A DNA stretch of 64,000 nt from Pomphorhynchus laevis (lineage: Eukaryota > Acanthocephala > Palaeacanthocephala > Echinorhynchida > Pomphorhynchidae): the NCBI GenBank assembly GCA_012934845.2, contig WNNJ02003012.1:1-64000 (forward strand), given 5' to 3'. Each line of letters opens with the position of its first letter. Positions within the stretch are counted from its first letter, which is position 1. The position numbers were made by a program, and so were the translations under genes. The notes under the pieces were generated by a model. That model made no database searches. It was not told the DNA's origin and saw only the letters and a list, made by a program, of their open reading frames with translations. Shown in pieces: positions 1 to 13,200 of the stretch.

Positions 1-1900
1 ATTATTATTAAAACATTTATAAATATTATCAATAATAATTAATTGTAATAAATAATTAATTAATACACTTCTAATTTAGCCATTGAACCTTTCTTTTCAT
101 AAGTTAAGATAGTCATCGTTGCTAACTGCAAAGAAAGATGTCTAGACGAGCGGCCAACTATATACAATTATAAGCTTGAAAAATTAATTAAAAATTATTT
201 AATAAATTATATTATAAAATTATAATTGTTATAATTAAAAAATATAATCATAATTTGATCATAATTTAATGATGAATGTTATTTTAATAGATTTCTGTCA
301 AATCGCTTTTGGTAGACAAATTAATTTTGTAAATTATTTTTAAACGAGCAATCCTATCAAATGTGGTTTTGTTGTTCTGCCACTTTTCACTATCGAAACT
401 ACTTAGTACCGATTTCGAAAAAAGACTTCTAGGTAATCGTCCAACGACATCAATAACATTAAAATGTACATAAGACAGCTGTCTAGAATGCTCCAAATAA
501 TTGTGTCCAAACTAAACCTAAAACTTATTTAAATTTTAATAAAAATATTTACAAAAATAAAATTATAATCTTGTAATATCTTGTAATAGTAATAAAATCA
601 ATTATGACGTATGTAATTCTTAAACTCTTAATTTTTCGAAGTTTTTCTACGCAACATTTGTCGTATTGGGTTTCAGCCCTCAAAATACATAGAGTCAATC
701 ACAAATACAACATAAATCAGCAACTCGTCATAAAGAAAACAGTTCATACAACGCATCGCTTTTTTTATTATTTGAAAATTTAAAATATTTTTTTTAAAAT
801 ATTATTAAAATATTTTTATTTAATAAAAGTTTATTAAAAGTTTATTTTTTAAAAGTTTATTTCATAAACTTTTAAAAAGCTTATGAAAAACCCGAATAAT
901 ATAATCAACTTACGCAGATAGCTTGGTGATGGTATTGATAACTGATGTTAATTTGGTTAAGTTATTAGAGAACATTTGATATCTGGTCGTAAATGTCTCC
1001 TATTCAACTAACATTTTTTCTGAAATTTACATAAAAGTTTCGTAATCATTTCAATCAATCAATATAAATAAATATGTAAAATATTAGCCGAAATTCAAAT
1101 ATGAAATGTCTATTATTTAGTAGCATTTGAAATTTCTTACTATCTTGAATCACTTGAGATAAATTAAAAATATTTGGCAATACATTTCACTAAGTTCTTA
1201 ATTTTGCATTAAAATTGATTTAAATGAGCTCCAAATTTAATTTTGATGTAAACGATAAAACCACTTGTGTATTAGATATCAAGATAATGATTCTTATATA
1301 ATCGAGATCGTATTTTAATGGTCGTAAATTCTCAATATCTAATTTTGGCAAATTTACAAAATGATATAAATAAATTCCATAAATTAAATAAAAATATCTC
1401 AAAATTAATTAATAATTAGGAATAAGTAACCAGTAATTCGCAATGAATTTATTACAATAATATTTTAAGTTACAAATCCGAAAGTTCTTAATACCTCATT
1501 AATAGTTATTTAGATATCGATAATAACACATTAATAATTATAATTATAAAAAATAATCTGTAGTATTTATTTATCAGCATTTTTCGAACATGTAAAAGCT
1601 GTAGACACAATTTACAAATGCAAGATGGTCCTTGTATGACACATGATCCCAATTGAACGAAATTTTGCATAATAGCCATTTTATATTAATTTTCGTTTTA
1701 TTCAAGGTGTTTCCAGGTGTTATGGAATTAAACGACTGGCGTGAAACAATATTTGTTTTTGAATTTCACTTACAGAATACCCAGTCTCAAGTTTAATAAC
1801 GCGCTGTTAAAAGCGGTTCCATGTATGGCTCGCTTGTGTATATAATAATGTGGCTCAATAATGCATGGATCAATTGCTGAATAATGTTTATTTAACAATT
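1..1900. other. AT-rich spacer with no confident gene
   Basis: Apart from the weak exon candidate at 284-516, I see no supported gene. The stretch is A+T rich, with short low-complexity runs and chance open frames of about 60 codons that show no domain signature. Confidence 0.6.
284..516 (-). CDS. possible terminal exon of an unknown gene
   Basis: A minus-strand frame stays open from an acceptor-like TTTAG near 516 to a stop at 284, about 77 codons. It has an ordinary amino-acid mix and less low complexity than the surrounding DNA, with segments such as DVVGRLPRSLFSKS and SEKWQNNKTTFDRIARL. I do not recognise the family. An internal ATG at 496 would start a 70-residue product, but the open frame continues upstream to the acceptor, so a 3' exon is more likely than a complete small gene. 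No upstream partner exon was found before the METTL13 gene. It could still be a chance frame. Confidence 0.25.
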
Positions 1901-1920
1901 AAAACAACTAGATAAGATTC

Positions 1921-2205
1921 CGAATACCAACATCCGCCAATTTTTCGGTGTCACGCAAATAAACCTCAAAGCGAGGCAATATCGACTACGATGGTTCGGA
2001 CATTTTCAAAGGGCTGACAAAACAGCCGAGCCAATCGTTCAAGGCGTACGACCTAGTGGTCGTCAATGAAAAGATGGATGGATACCATCCATGATGATTT
2101 GAAAACATGTAACCTGGCGCCAGCTCTAGCACAAAATTGAGAGGTATAAAAAAGACATATCAAAGCTGCCGACTATAGCCTGCAAAAAAGGCAAGGAATA
2201 AGAAG
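1921..2205 (+). pseudogene. 3' remnant of an RTE-type LINE ORF
   Basis: One frame reads QYRLRWFGHFQRAD and a second reads RWMDTIHDDLKTCNLAPALA followed by KRHIKAADYS. This is the usual C-terminal tail of RTE-clade LINE reverse transcriptases: RLRWFGHV..R, then RW.D.I..DLK, then a W/Y..I..AD tail. The two halves lie in different frames and there are internal stops. It is a dead fragment of under 100 codons with no RT domain left. G+C is higher than in the neighbouring DNA, as expected for inserted LINE sequence. Confidence 0.6.
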
Positions 2206-2481
2206 AGTTTATTTAACAATTAATGTTTGTTTAGATATATTATAATGCCTTCAAATACGAAAGAGTTGCTATTTATTTTTTAATTCACGATATTACAATA
2301 ATTATCATTTGCTATTAAGTACCAACATTAGCCAATAAAGGTATATAAAATTGAAGGCAATACGGGTTTCAAATACTTGCAATATAAGATAAGGTTCCAA
2401 TCTAAACTTGTGTGACAAAGTTCGATTTATAAACATTTTTGAATTAAACAACACATTTGTTCAAATATTGCTGATATATTT

Positions 2482-2796
2482 ATTATACATTGATCTACAT
2501 TACATCGTTCCTTTAGAATCGAAAAAATGTACGTTTCTTCCGCATTATTAAGATGATAATGATTAATCAAGATTAATCTTTACATTATCAAGATGCGCAT
2601 GATAGCGTTGCTTATCTCTCTTAAAGAATCAAGTTTCTTTCTACATTAACAGAGCTGTCCCAATGTTTCAGCAGCTAAGCTGCCATCTTTTAAATAAATT
2701 ATATTTGCTTAATATTACAGTTTTGTAATATTATACATTGATCTACATTACATCGTTCCTTTAGACTCGAAAAAATGTACGTTTCTTCCGCATTTC
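2482..2796. repeat. pair of 66-bp direct repeats, 248-bp period
   Basis: The stretch beginning attatacattgatctacat at 2482-2547 recurs at 2730-2795 with a single mismatch visible. The 182 bp between the copies has no recognised coding content. This may be a small terminal-repeat element or a partial tandem duplication; no flanking target duplication is evident. Confidence 0.6.
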
Positions 2797-3368
2797 TTCC
2801 AACAAAAATCGACTACTAATTACTGTACAAGTAACTACTAAAAGTGCTAAAAAAGTTCTATAAAATTTCTTCATGCTTTAAATCTAAGTAGAAATAAATA
2901 GCTTATATTTAGATTATAATCGAAAGATTATAAAATTAAAATTAATTATAAATTTAAAATTAATTTCACGATTCTCCTCCGTTCATTCCTATATAATCGG
3001 AAAAATATATCAACTAAATTATTAATATCTAAATAATTAATATAGGATTAATAATATTATATAATTATTAATATATAATTAATTTATAATTATATATTAA
3101 TTATTATATTATTAATATAATCTAAGTCGAATTATATCTTATTATAATCTAATAAGATAATTAGATTATAATATATAATCTAAATCGAAATATATATTTC
3201 CGTATAATCAAAAATATGTTCCGATTCTCGTTAAATTAGTTATTCGCTATACTTCAAAAGACGCTAACCTCAAGATGTTCATTCAAAACCAAATAAATTA
3301 CGATTGATTTTCAAGTTTTCAATACATTTGCTTATTTTTGTGAACATTGCATTCGTGTCTTTTTTAGA

Positions 3369-3471
3369 TTAAAGCGGTGATTGTGGGAGAACATTATAGA
3401 CATGAGAAGTATTTTTATTGAATAAAAATACTTCTCATGTCTATAATGTTCTCCCACAATCACCGCTTTAA
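3369..3471. repeat. 51-bp perfect inverted repeat with 1-nt spacer
   Basis: The left arm 3369-3419 (ttaaagcggtgattgtggga...) is repeated exactly in reverse complement at 3421-3471, with only g3420 between. No flanking target-site duplication or transposon terminus is obvious. As RNA or single-stranded DNA it would form a hairpin with essentially no loop. Confidence 0.9.
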
Positions 3472-4789
3472 CGTTTGTTTATGTTTAAGAAATATAATTT
3501 TATATTTAAGCTTAAGAAATAAACTTTAACTTACTTTTATATTAATGACATTAAATTGTTATTTCGATTTTTAAATGATATGACTGATTTTCACTGAATT
3601 TCTGATTTATTAAAGATTCATTTCTAATTTATTTCTGACGATTGCAAAATAGAAGCTAGCGAATATAAGTTATTCATTATTTCGTTTCTCCAAAAATAAA
3701 ATTTTACTATTTCTGAAATTTAATTGCGTAGAAAGGATTGTTTGTTTACATGAGTTATTTCGTTTTTTTTGTAGATGAAACAGTACTAACATGTCAGGCT
3801 AAAATGGTATGTTGTGAGTTAATATGTAGGGAGTTTGAAGTTATAAAAATAACGTAACATATTTACGTTATCAACTTTTATAACAGCTGATTTCTAAAAT
3901 AAAATAAAAATTTATTTTTTATTTATTAAAATAACAATCATTTAAACTTCGAATATATTAATTTACATTAATAAATCATAATCTTATGAACCTCGGTTAC
4001 CAAAAGTACTATTTACTGAGCAAATGTTAAACTATTATTCTCATCTGCAACTTACTCTAACGCTATCGTAGGACAAGCAAATGTAAATTATTCATTTTTA
4101 TAAAATAAAAATTTAAACTTTCAAGATATTTATAACTAACACTAAAGAAATGAGGTCATTTCGCTTGAACAGATACGCATTTCACAAAATTGAAAGAAAG
4201 CTTTTACAATCTAAGACTTAGTTTTCCGTTGATATGCGCTAGTAAATTGCTTTTGTATTTCATTGAGAACACCGCTCGAATGAATCAATTAGTAAGATGT
4301 GGGACCAGGTAATTATAATTGTATGCGAATTCTGATTAGAAATGCAGTAAAAAAGGCTTATCACAATTGATTATTTTCCTAGTTCGGTGATACTTATTAG
4401 GTGATAATATTAAAGTATTATTTTTATATTAGGTGAAAGTGAACTTAACTGTGATATGTCCACAGTATATTATGTATAATATATTAAATATTATAATATA
4501 ATATATATTATATAAGAATATAATTTTAAATATTAACTAAAATACAGTCTGTAGGATATAAGATTTGAAAATCTTAAATTGCCTATTTTGCAACATGTAA
4601 AGAAAGCCAAGTTTAATATATTAGTGCATATGGCCGCAGTAAACGAATAACTAAAAAACGAGTTTACAAAACCGCGGAATGGCAAACTGATTTAAATGCT
4701 ATTTACACATTAAACCATAAAAAATGATAAAATTAAATGAAATAGATATAAAAAACAACAAGAGATACATCTTAAATCCTATAGACAGA

Positions 4790-6600
4790 GCAGAACAAAT
4801 TATACGAAACTTTCCTGCGAATTTGTACACTAATTATCGGTATAACACTTTTCGAAATAGATTTTTAGATCAGATCATTTTATCTGTGAAACGTAAGGAT
4901 ATAATACTGCTCTAGGCTTTAATCCTAGACATGTGACTGCAAACTAATATACGAATATCATCACGAACCCGTGGCAACACTATCTAAACATCAACATCAT
5001 CGTACACCAGCTTTAGTACTTAATGAGATCATCAGGGCGCAGGCACTAAGCACTCACGTTTCAACAATCTATAATACTTGAATGATCTATAAGGAATCTA
5101 GCTGGTCATCGAAAAATTGCACAAAACATTCCTGCGAATTTATAGACTCCTTACCGGTTTGACACTTTTCAAAATAGATTCACAGAGCAGGTAATAAAAC
5201 TGTGAAATGTAAGGATGTTATATGCTTCAATCCTGAACATGCGTCTACGAATATCGTCACGAACACAATTAACAAACAAACATCACTGTGCGCCAACGTT
5301 TGTACGCAATGAATTATCAAGGCGTAATAAGCACTGAGCACTAACGTTTTAACATGCTGTAATACTTGGATGATCTATAATGAATCCAGCTGGTCATTGA
5401 AAAATTGCACGAAACTCCTGCGAACTTTAGACTCTTTATCGGTCTCACACTTTTTGAAATATATTTTTAGATAAATCATTTAGATCGTCACGAACCAGTT
5501 ATCACACGATCTAATCACAACCATGCTCCTGCGCCGACGTTAGTATTCAGTGAGATTATCAGGGCCCAGGCAATGAGAACAAACGTTTCAGCACTCTATA
5601 ATACTTGGATGGGCTATAGGCATTCCAGTTCATCGTTGAAAAATTGCACAAAACTTCTGTGAATTTATAGACACTTTATCGGTCTGACACTTTTGGAAAT
5701 AGATTTGCAGAGCTGATCATTATTTTGTGAACTGTAAGATTTACAATTTAATTTTAAATTAATTTTAAAGTGAAATGCAAGGATGTTGTATTGCTCTTTA
5801 AGCTTTAAACCTAAACATGTGTCTGCAAACTAGTATACGAATATAGTCATTAATCAGTTGTAACACGACAAAATCCCTAACATAATCCTGCCTTAACGTT
5901 AGTACCACGTAGATCATCAAAGCGCATGTACTGAGCACTAACGTTTTAACATGCTGTAATACTTGAATGGTCTATATAGAACCAACTAATCGTTAAACAA
6001 ATTCCACAAACGTTCCTGCGAATTTGTATACTCCTTACAGGTCTAAAACTTTTCGAAGTAATTTTCCAGAGCAGATAATTAAACTGTGAAATGTAAGGAT
6101 GTTATACTGCTCTATGCTTTAATACTAACGTTTTAAGATGCTTTAATCTTTGAATGGCTTAAACATAGAATCCAGCAAGTCGTTGAAAAATTGCACAGAC
6201 GTTCATGCGAATATATTTATTCTTTACCGGTCTAAAACTTTTCGAAATAAATTTACAGAGCAGGCCATCAATCTGTAAAATAAAAAAATGTTATCCTGCT
6301 CTATGCTTTAATCCGAAACACATGTCGGCCAACTAGTGCACGAATATCGTCACAAACCATTTGCAACACGATCTAGCCATCAACGTAATCCTATTTCGGC
6401 ATTAGTACTATGTGGATCATCAGAGTGCAGGCACTAAGCACTAACGTATCAACATTCTGTAATACTAGGATGGTCTATATAGAATCCAGCAAGTCGTTGA
6501 AAACTTGAACAAACATTCATCCGTATTTGTACATTCATTATCGTATCGGTCTAACACTTAGAAATAAATTTCAAGAACAAGTCATTAATCTGTGAAAAAT
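4790..6600. repeat. degenerate satellite, about seven units of 190-360 bp
   Basis: An anchor like cctgcgaatttgta recurs near 4813, 5131, 5418, 5656, 6014, 6204 and 6517. It is followed each time by versions of cacttttcgaaatagattt, a gtgaaacgtaaggatgttat-like block, a tcgtcacgaac-like block and gatcatcagggcgcaggca. The variable spacing shows many internal deletions. The first unit overlaps a 63-codon open frame at 4724-4915 that the other units do not keep, so I do not treat it as a gene. The array runs up to a hammerhead-like remnant at 6739. Confidence 0.75.
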
Positions 6601-6738
6601 ATGCAATAAAAGAAGAGCTCGTAATCGTCATTTAACGTCATCCTTACAATTAAACCGAAGTTAAACGGAGATACAGAAGATCACATGTCCGATAAAAGAA
6701 TAAATATACTGCGAGAGAAATGCCTTCTTTTACTGTCA

Positions 6739-6829
6739 GGCAACCGAGACCACAAGATACTTTATTCTATTGTTGAGTGTTGCCGAGTACTCTATCACTT
6801 TGGTGCTAAAGTGGTCGTCGAGAAGTGAT
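6739..6829 (+). ncRNA. degenerate permuted hammerhead-like RNA
   Basis: Block order matches the better-kept copies at 31738-31829 and 35970-36044. GGCAAC is followed by CGAGAC (canonical CGAAAC), CCAC, a TTATTCTA strand, TTGTTGAG (decayed CUGAUGAG), TGTTGCC, GTGG, then TCGTC and GAGAAGTGA. GGCAAC can pair with GTTGCC, and CCAC with GTGG. The core has substitutions, so it is probably inactive. A further decayed relative is suggested at about 6930-7020. Confidence 0.5.
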
Positions 6830-7208
6830 ATGAATCCTGTAGTTCATTGATCGAATCCAGTTTCAATCGGCAACTTCATTAAATATGTTATGAATTCAAT
6901 TCGGAATCCTGGCAATTGTTTCATTCTGCACATTCGGACCTTACTTATATGTCCATCACTTCAGTGCAGTAATTCATCACTTCATAGCTAAAATGGTCGT
7001 CTAAAATTTGTATATGAAGAATCACGTAGAATCGGATAGTGAAATATTGGTTAAGTGATTTAAATTCAAAAGAATTTTTTTAAATTTATAAAATTGCAAT
7101 TTTGTATTTATTTATAAAATTTGTATATGAAGAATCATCGGATAGTGAAACCACTTCCCTTTCAATTAGTATGAAACGATATATTTACTTGTCTTAAAAA
7201 AAACAAAA

Positions 7209-10200
7209 TTAATATTTATTAATACTAATATCGGATGATACAAAATCAACAAATTCTTCAACTTTTGTAAATATCTGATCGTATTTATTTATGGAATCCG
7301 TATTGAGTGTTTGATCATTTTGAAGTAATTCATTTATGACAGTAGAATCATCACAACATACGAGCAGTTTATTAAGGTAGTTTTCTTCACAAATGCCAAT
7401 AACAGAATTGAAAATATTCAGTAGATTCTTGACAACCTCATTTTGGACAGTATCAAGACGAGTTATTAAGTTACATAGAAACAAACCTGTATCGAACACA
7501 TTAAAAGGAAAAGTAATAAATATAAAGTAAACAAGTTATTTTAAGAAACTAAATCAAATTCGAATATTACTTTGTTTACTAGTTAATCAATCCGTTTATA
7601 GCCACACTATTAGATCAATACTAAATTGATTATTTACTAAATTATTAATAATATTAAATTATTCTTTAATTAATAATTATAAGATAAAAACAATATAGAA
7701 GCAATATTGTCAAGCGATATTGTTTAATATTGGCCAATATAAAATCCAAAAGTTAATATCAAGACAAGAATTTATTTATTTTGATGAATTTGGATACAAG
7801 TGGACAAAATTGATTGCTTGGAAAGAAAATTTTCTTCGTTAATAATGAATTATGAAGCCGTTAATATTTTAAATTAAACTTCTTTTTAAACTAACAATTT
7901 TGATATGTTCAGATCAAAAAGTTACCGAAAGATATGTTTCTATGCTACTAATTTAATCTATTAAATAAATCAAACTAAATAACTGATTTATTAGAATTTG
8001 GATTTTAATAATTGTAAATAAATCGTTTATGTCATAAATTTAATATGAATAAATTTACATAATTGTAAATAAACACTATTAATGTATTAATAGTGTATTA
8101 AGCTTAATACTTTATTCAATATTTGTTTAACTAATATCTAAATATTTAATATTTAATAATATTTAATATTATTGAAATATTTTGTTCATTAGTTTCTTAT
8201 TTCTGATATATTATTGTAAGTGTAATTGCGAATAAATTTTAATAATTGTAAATAAATCGTTTAATATAAAAAGACTTTTAATCTTAAAAAGACTGATTTC
8301 TTCATAGCAAAGAAGTAAAATATAACACAAGTAAAAAATATTGGTTTTTGCCGTTTATAATCAATAGCGTTTTGTTAAGTTAACAAATGTATACTGCATT
8401 TTTAATAGAGCTTTTGGTTTACTGTTGATGTCGATGATATTCAACAGCAGCAATTATGAATCAATTATATAAAGTTGATAACACTGTAAAAAATAAACGT
8501 TCATTCAACATACCCTTATTTGCGAGTAATTGTTTGCATTTAGTAAAAATAGATTGCGAATGAAATTCATTTTTAGTACCGATTGAACTATTGATGTCAA
8601 TCATAATGACATCAAAATCTGCTCTAACGTTTTCTAAATCAAGAAATTGTATTGCTGATTATAAAAAATGCAGAATTCGATCAGGTTGAGCAAAACACTA
8701 AAAACTAAAAACATATAACATAAACATATTAAAATATTTATACTAAAGTATAAATATATCCTTTACTAGATCAAGATCTTATCGTAATAAGATTTAATTT
8801 AAGTATTTAAAAAATCTAAATCTAATATTATAGTATTTAGTTATTTTATATTTTAATATTAACGTATTTTTAAGTATTTTAAGTATTTTAAATGTAAATT
8901 TTGAATAATAAATTTCAATTAAAATAACAAAATTTAATAATTCAGATCACATAATTGCGACAATTTATTACAAATAAAAAGGCTTTTGTCATATAATTTG
9001 TAGTATAGCAACAGTTCCGAAAATACAAGAATTAAAGAAAAATAGTTAAAATTTTATTTTTATAGTGATATTGTAAAGTTATATATTTCTAAATATGTTA
9101 CTTTACAGATGTTACCGGTATTTGATGTACGGCATGAATTTTTTATAGATCAGCAATTCAAACGAATAGATATATTGTATCTATAAATAATATATATTAA
9201 TTTAATATATTGCTTTCATGGCACCCCTGCGACCAAAAAGAAACTTAAGAGATTATCACTCTCTGCACTTTCTTTTATTGTGCAACCTCATTTACTCCCT
9301 ATCTTCTCGAGTCGAGTAAAATACCTGGGGTTCAACGTTACAGTGAATTGGTCGGCGGAATCCAACCTGGATAGACTTAAACGTATTCTGAAGAGAGCTA
9401 CGTTGGCCCTGAATCGGGCTCAACATCTGTCATTAAATGGGGAAAACCCAAGTGCGCCTCTGGGGGTACTTGGGCTATCTCGAGATTAGTCTTCTTTTCT
9501 AGAGGACGTCCCCAGAGCAAAGGCTAAGGTTTCTCAAGCTCCTTGTCTCTCATTTACCCATCATAGTTCGCCTTGATTGGATTCTTCGGGGGGGGGGTGA
9601 AAGACCCCGGGTGGTTCATTCGGAAAGCGGCGTGTTGGATTGGTTGGAGGCTCAGATCCCACTAGACCTGAGGCCGTGAGTTTTGGCGAAACTAACAACG
9701 ACATTTTTTGTGGTCGCTGATTTGACTTGTTATAGTGGTTTTTCTTTTACATGTTAACCCCTGAATCTTGTATTATTTATTTTAAAAGAAACTTTATTAT
9801 TATTTTCAAATGCATAATTTTTTATAAATCAGAAATTCAAACGAATAGATATATTGTTATCTATAAATAATATTTATTAATAAATAGATTGCTTCTTTAA
9901 AAATGCAATGCAATAAAATTAAAAAGTAAATTAATTCTAAATTGATTAAAAACAAAACGTTTCTTTGTTAAAATTAAATTATATTCGGATATGATTTAAA
10001 ATTGACCTAAGTATTACAAAATGCTTGATGTTACCGGTATTTGATGTAGAATAAAAGAGAATACTTTTTAGTAAAGAAATTTCCAGTAGAAGGTTGCTAA
10101 GCGATATATTAAAATTTACTATAATGAAATTGAAACTGATATCAATTTGCAGTAAAGCAATAATTCGGAATTGTGCATATCAAAAAACAGGAATTAAATA

Positions 10201-13200
10201 AAAATAGTTAAAATTTTATTTTTATAGCTAAGTTATATTGTAAAGCAATATATTTATAATTTTTACAAAAATATAGTAAACTAAAATGTTATTTATGTTA
10301 TCGTATAATAAAAATTGTATTTATAAATCATTTTGAAACATGAATTTGTGGAAGTTATTTTATACAGCAAATCAGATAACTGAAATGCGGCTCGTATTTC
10401 AGCCTAGATATTGTTTGTAATGGACTTTTTGAAGAGAGGCTGGAGAGGACATTTTTAGATGTCTGCATACACAATAACTATGCTCCTGCATATCTTAAAA
10501 AATCTCCAGAGAAAGTTGTTTATTATCATGAACAACGAAAGTACGCGAAATAATTGGTGAAAGGATTTTGTGAAATTGAACTCAGTGAATTCTGTCCATT
10601 AATATTGGGATGCCATAGGAACAGTGTGTAATATATGTTTAAGAGATATAGCAAAAAATGTCGGTTAAGCAAAAGTGAGACTATGTATCATCTATTACAT
10701 GGCTACGTACAAAAATAAATATCCTATCGACACGGATGCGTTCAGCCAATCTGAGAAATCATCGAACCAGTAGCCGAAATATTGCACAGTACATTTGTTA
10801 AAGAATTTGATTTGAATTGCTTTTTTGAAAAGATTACTCAAAGTTCTAATTAAGGCACACTTGCGGGAACCTATGTCAATGTAATATATAATAAAAATTT
10901 TAATATAAAAAAATATATAATTATAATATAATGATTAAAATATAATCCCCCTACAAAATTGTAGGAAGATTTTAATTTATATGTTACGGTTATATTATAT
11001 TACAATTAAATTATAATACAGTATTAAATATATATGTTACGTAATATATAAGAATTAATAATAAATATGAAATATATATTAATAATATATATTATATAAA
11101 AATATATATTAAAAAAATATATGAATCGTTATGTCGACAGACGAATGCAAGTTATAGTAAAGTTTTCAGATTGTAAATTTTTATAGATACCTCCAGAAAA
11201 TTCAGCATAATTTTTTATGTAGGACAGTCCATCTTTAATGATGATCCTATTCTGCTCAGTACTTTTACCATTAAAGTTAAACCATTTTGATGCTAATTGA
11301 ACAATCACTGGATCCAACTCAACGGTCGTTATCGTTACGTTCTAGAATTAAACAAACATAATTTGTTTAATTTGTGCAAATACAAGTTTTGTTTAACAGT
11401 TGACATTACTTGAAATTAACACAATCGAAAATTATGTTGTTAATTATTTTAATGACAGATTGTCATAAATAAAAAAGGATTTTTTTTGATTTTTATTAAA
11501 CAAAAAGCGTCAAATGCTCGATAAAATACTTTTAGAAAGTAAAAAATTCAAAATAAAATTTAAATTTTTATTTTAATTTCTACTTTATAATTTTTTTAAA
11601 ACTTATAAAGTTTAAAATCGAAAAAAATCAAATATTTAAGAACGATCAGTTAAAATTGAAAGACATTATTTTGATATTTCGCTAGAAACTGCAAACATCT
11701 TCATAAATTATAAAGAACATTATTTAACTTATTGAACATCTATTAAATTATACTAAATTAAAATTAATAATTATATTAGAATTAATTAATGATATTTTTA
11801 AATTACAGATCAGGATGAATATATTACATAAAATATAAAATTAAGAACTGAATGAAAATAAACAGATGTTTCTAATAAACAATATCGAATAATATTTTTG
11901 TAAATAAAATATTATTGTATGATTTTACATGATTTTCAAACTAGTTTATTTAAAATAAGTTTTCTAATTTTAATTTAATTTAATTGTGTAGTCATTGCTA
12001 CTATTGAAATTTTTATAAAATACGATACTGAATAAGATACTATATTTTTATTAAAATTTAATTATTTCAAATTAAATAATTAATAATTAATTATTTAAAT
12101 TATTTCATTATTTAATGTATTATACTTTTACATAATAAGATATGCATGAATGCTCATGCAAAAATATGTTTCTTGTAAATTTAAATGTCGTCTTTACAAA
12201 TGTTATTATTAGTTCATTATTATCTATCCATAAAAATTTTCCGCTTTGATATTAAATTTATTTTTAATAGTACAGTGTTGATTTATATATTTTACTATTT
12301 TCTGTTTGATGGTATTCTTATAGTAACCAAGTTTAAAATATGTATCTATTAAATTATTTAAATGATTTTGAAGTCAATATCATTACATATTGTTGCAATT
12401 CTTAAAATTTCATTATTTAATGTATTATATTTTATATTATATGGTATGCATGAATGCTCATGCAAAAATATGTTTCTTGTAAATTTAAATATGTCATCTT
12501 TACGATATAAATTAATAGTAGTTTTAGTTAATGTTAATTTAATGTTCATATCTAGATATATACCTTCTTTATCATTAATATTGGTTTTGTTAAGAATAAG
12601 GCTTTCTGGATAAATGTGCTCACTAATTGCACTCAGTTAGCTGATTTGGTCGTTACATATTGTTGCAATTCTTAAAATTTCATTATTTAATGTATTATAT
12701 TTTATATTATATGGTATGCATGAATGTATAATATTATACAATCTGTAAAATCTTGTATCCGCAAATTACATATTGAAATTTACAATTAAATTTTCTAATT
12801 TTTAATTATAAAAAATATCTAATGCCTATTTGAACAGCAACACATTAGATAAAATGTTTTGTTAATAAAACAGATGATATTCGGCAGGACTATTCAAATA
12901 ATGTATTCAGATAATGCTCAACTGAATGAAAATAAACAGATGTTTCTAATAAACAATATCGAATAATATTTTTGTAAAATATACGAATTTTTTGTGATAA
13001 ATCCGCAAATTACATATTGAAATTTACAAATTACATATCATGTTTATAAGAATCAAACTCATAACTATCAAAATAAACTTTAAATTAATTTATTTTAAAA
13101 TGAATAATTATATTGTAATTAATTTGTGATATTTTTAATTTATAAGTAAAATAAATTTTATATGTTAAACTATTTGCTGTAATAAAAAAAATAATTATTT

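Larger units (their letters stand above)
2230..4720. other. AT-rich spacer with a direct repeat and a large palindrome
   Basis: No gene is visible. Two structures are listed separately: a 66-bp direct repeat (2482/2730) and a 103-bp palindrome (3369-3471). The rest is A+T-rich, including short AT palindromes around 3000-3200. Confidence 0.55.
8655..11190. other. METTL13 intron with LINE fragment, internal duplication and endonuclease remnant
   Basis: This is the intron between the 11th and 12th exons. Sequence at about 9000-9130 recurs in part at about 10020-10260 (shared ttaccggtatttgatgta and aaatagttaaaattttattt). A LINE 3' end sits at 9213-9811 and an endonuclease-module remnant at 10411-10640. 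The rest is AT-rich and unremarkable. Confidence 0.65.

Noticed and set aside
4724-4915. 63-codon frame as a gene
   Set aside because: It lies in the first unit of a degenerate satellite and is not kept in the other units.
12362-12613. 83-codon plus-strand frame
   Set aside because: The RT-like protein is encoded on the opposite strand; this is its shadow.
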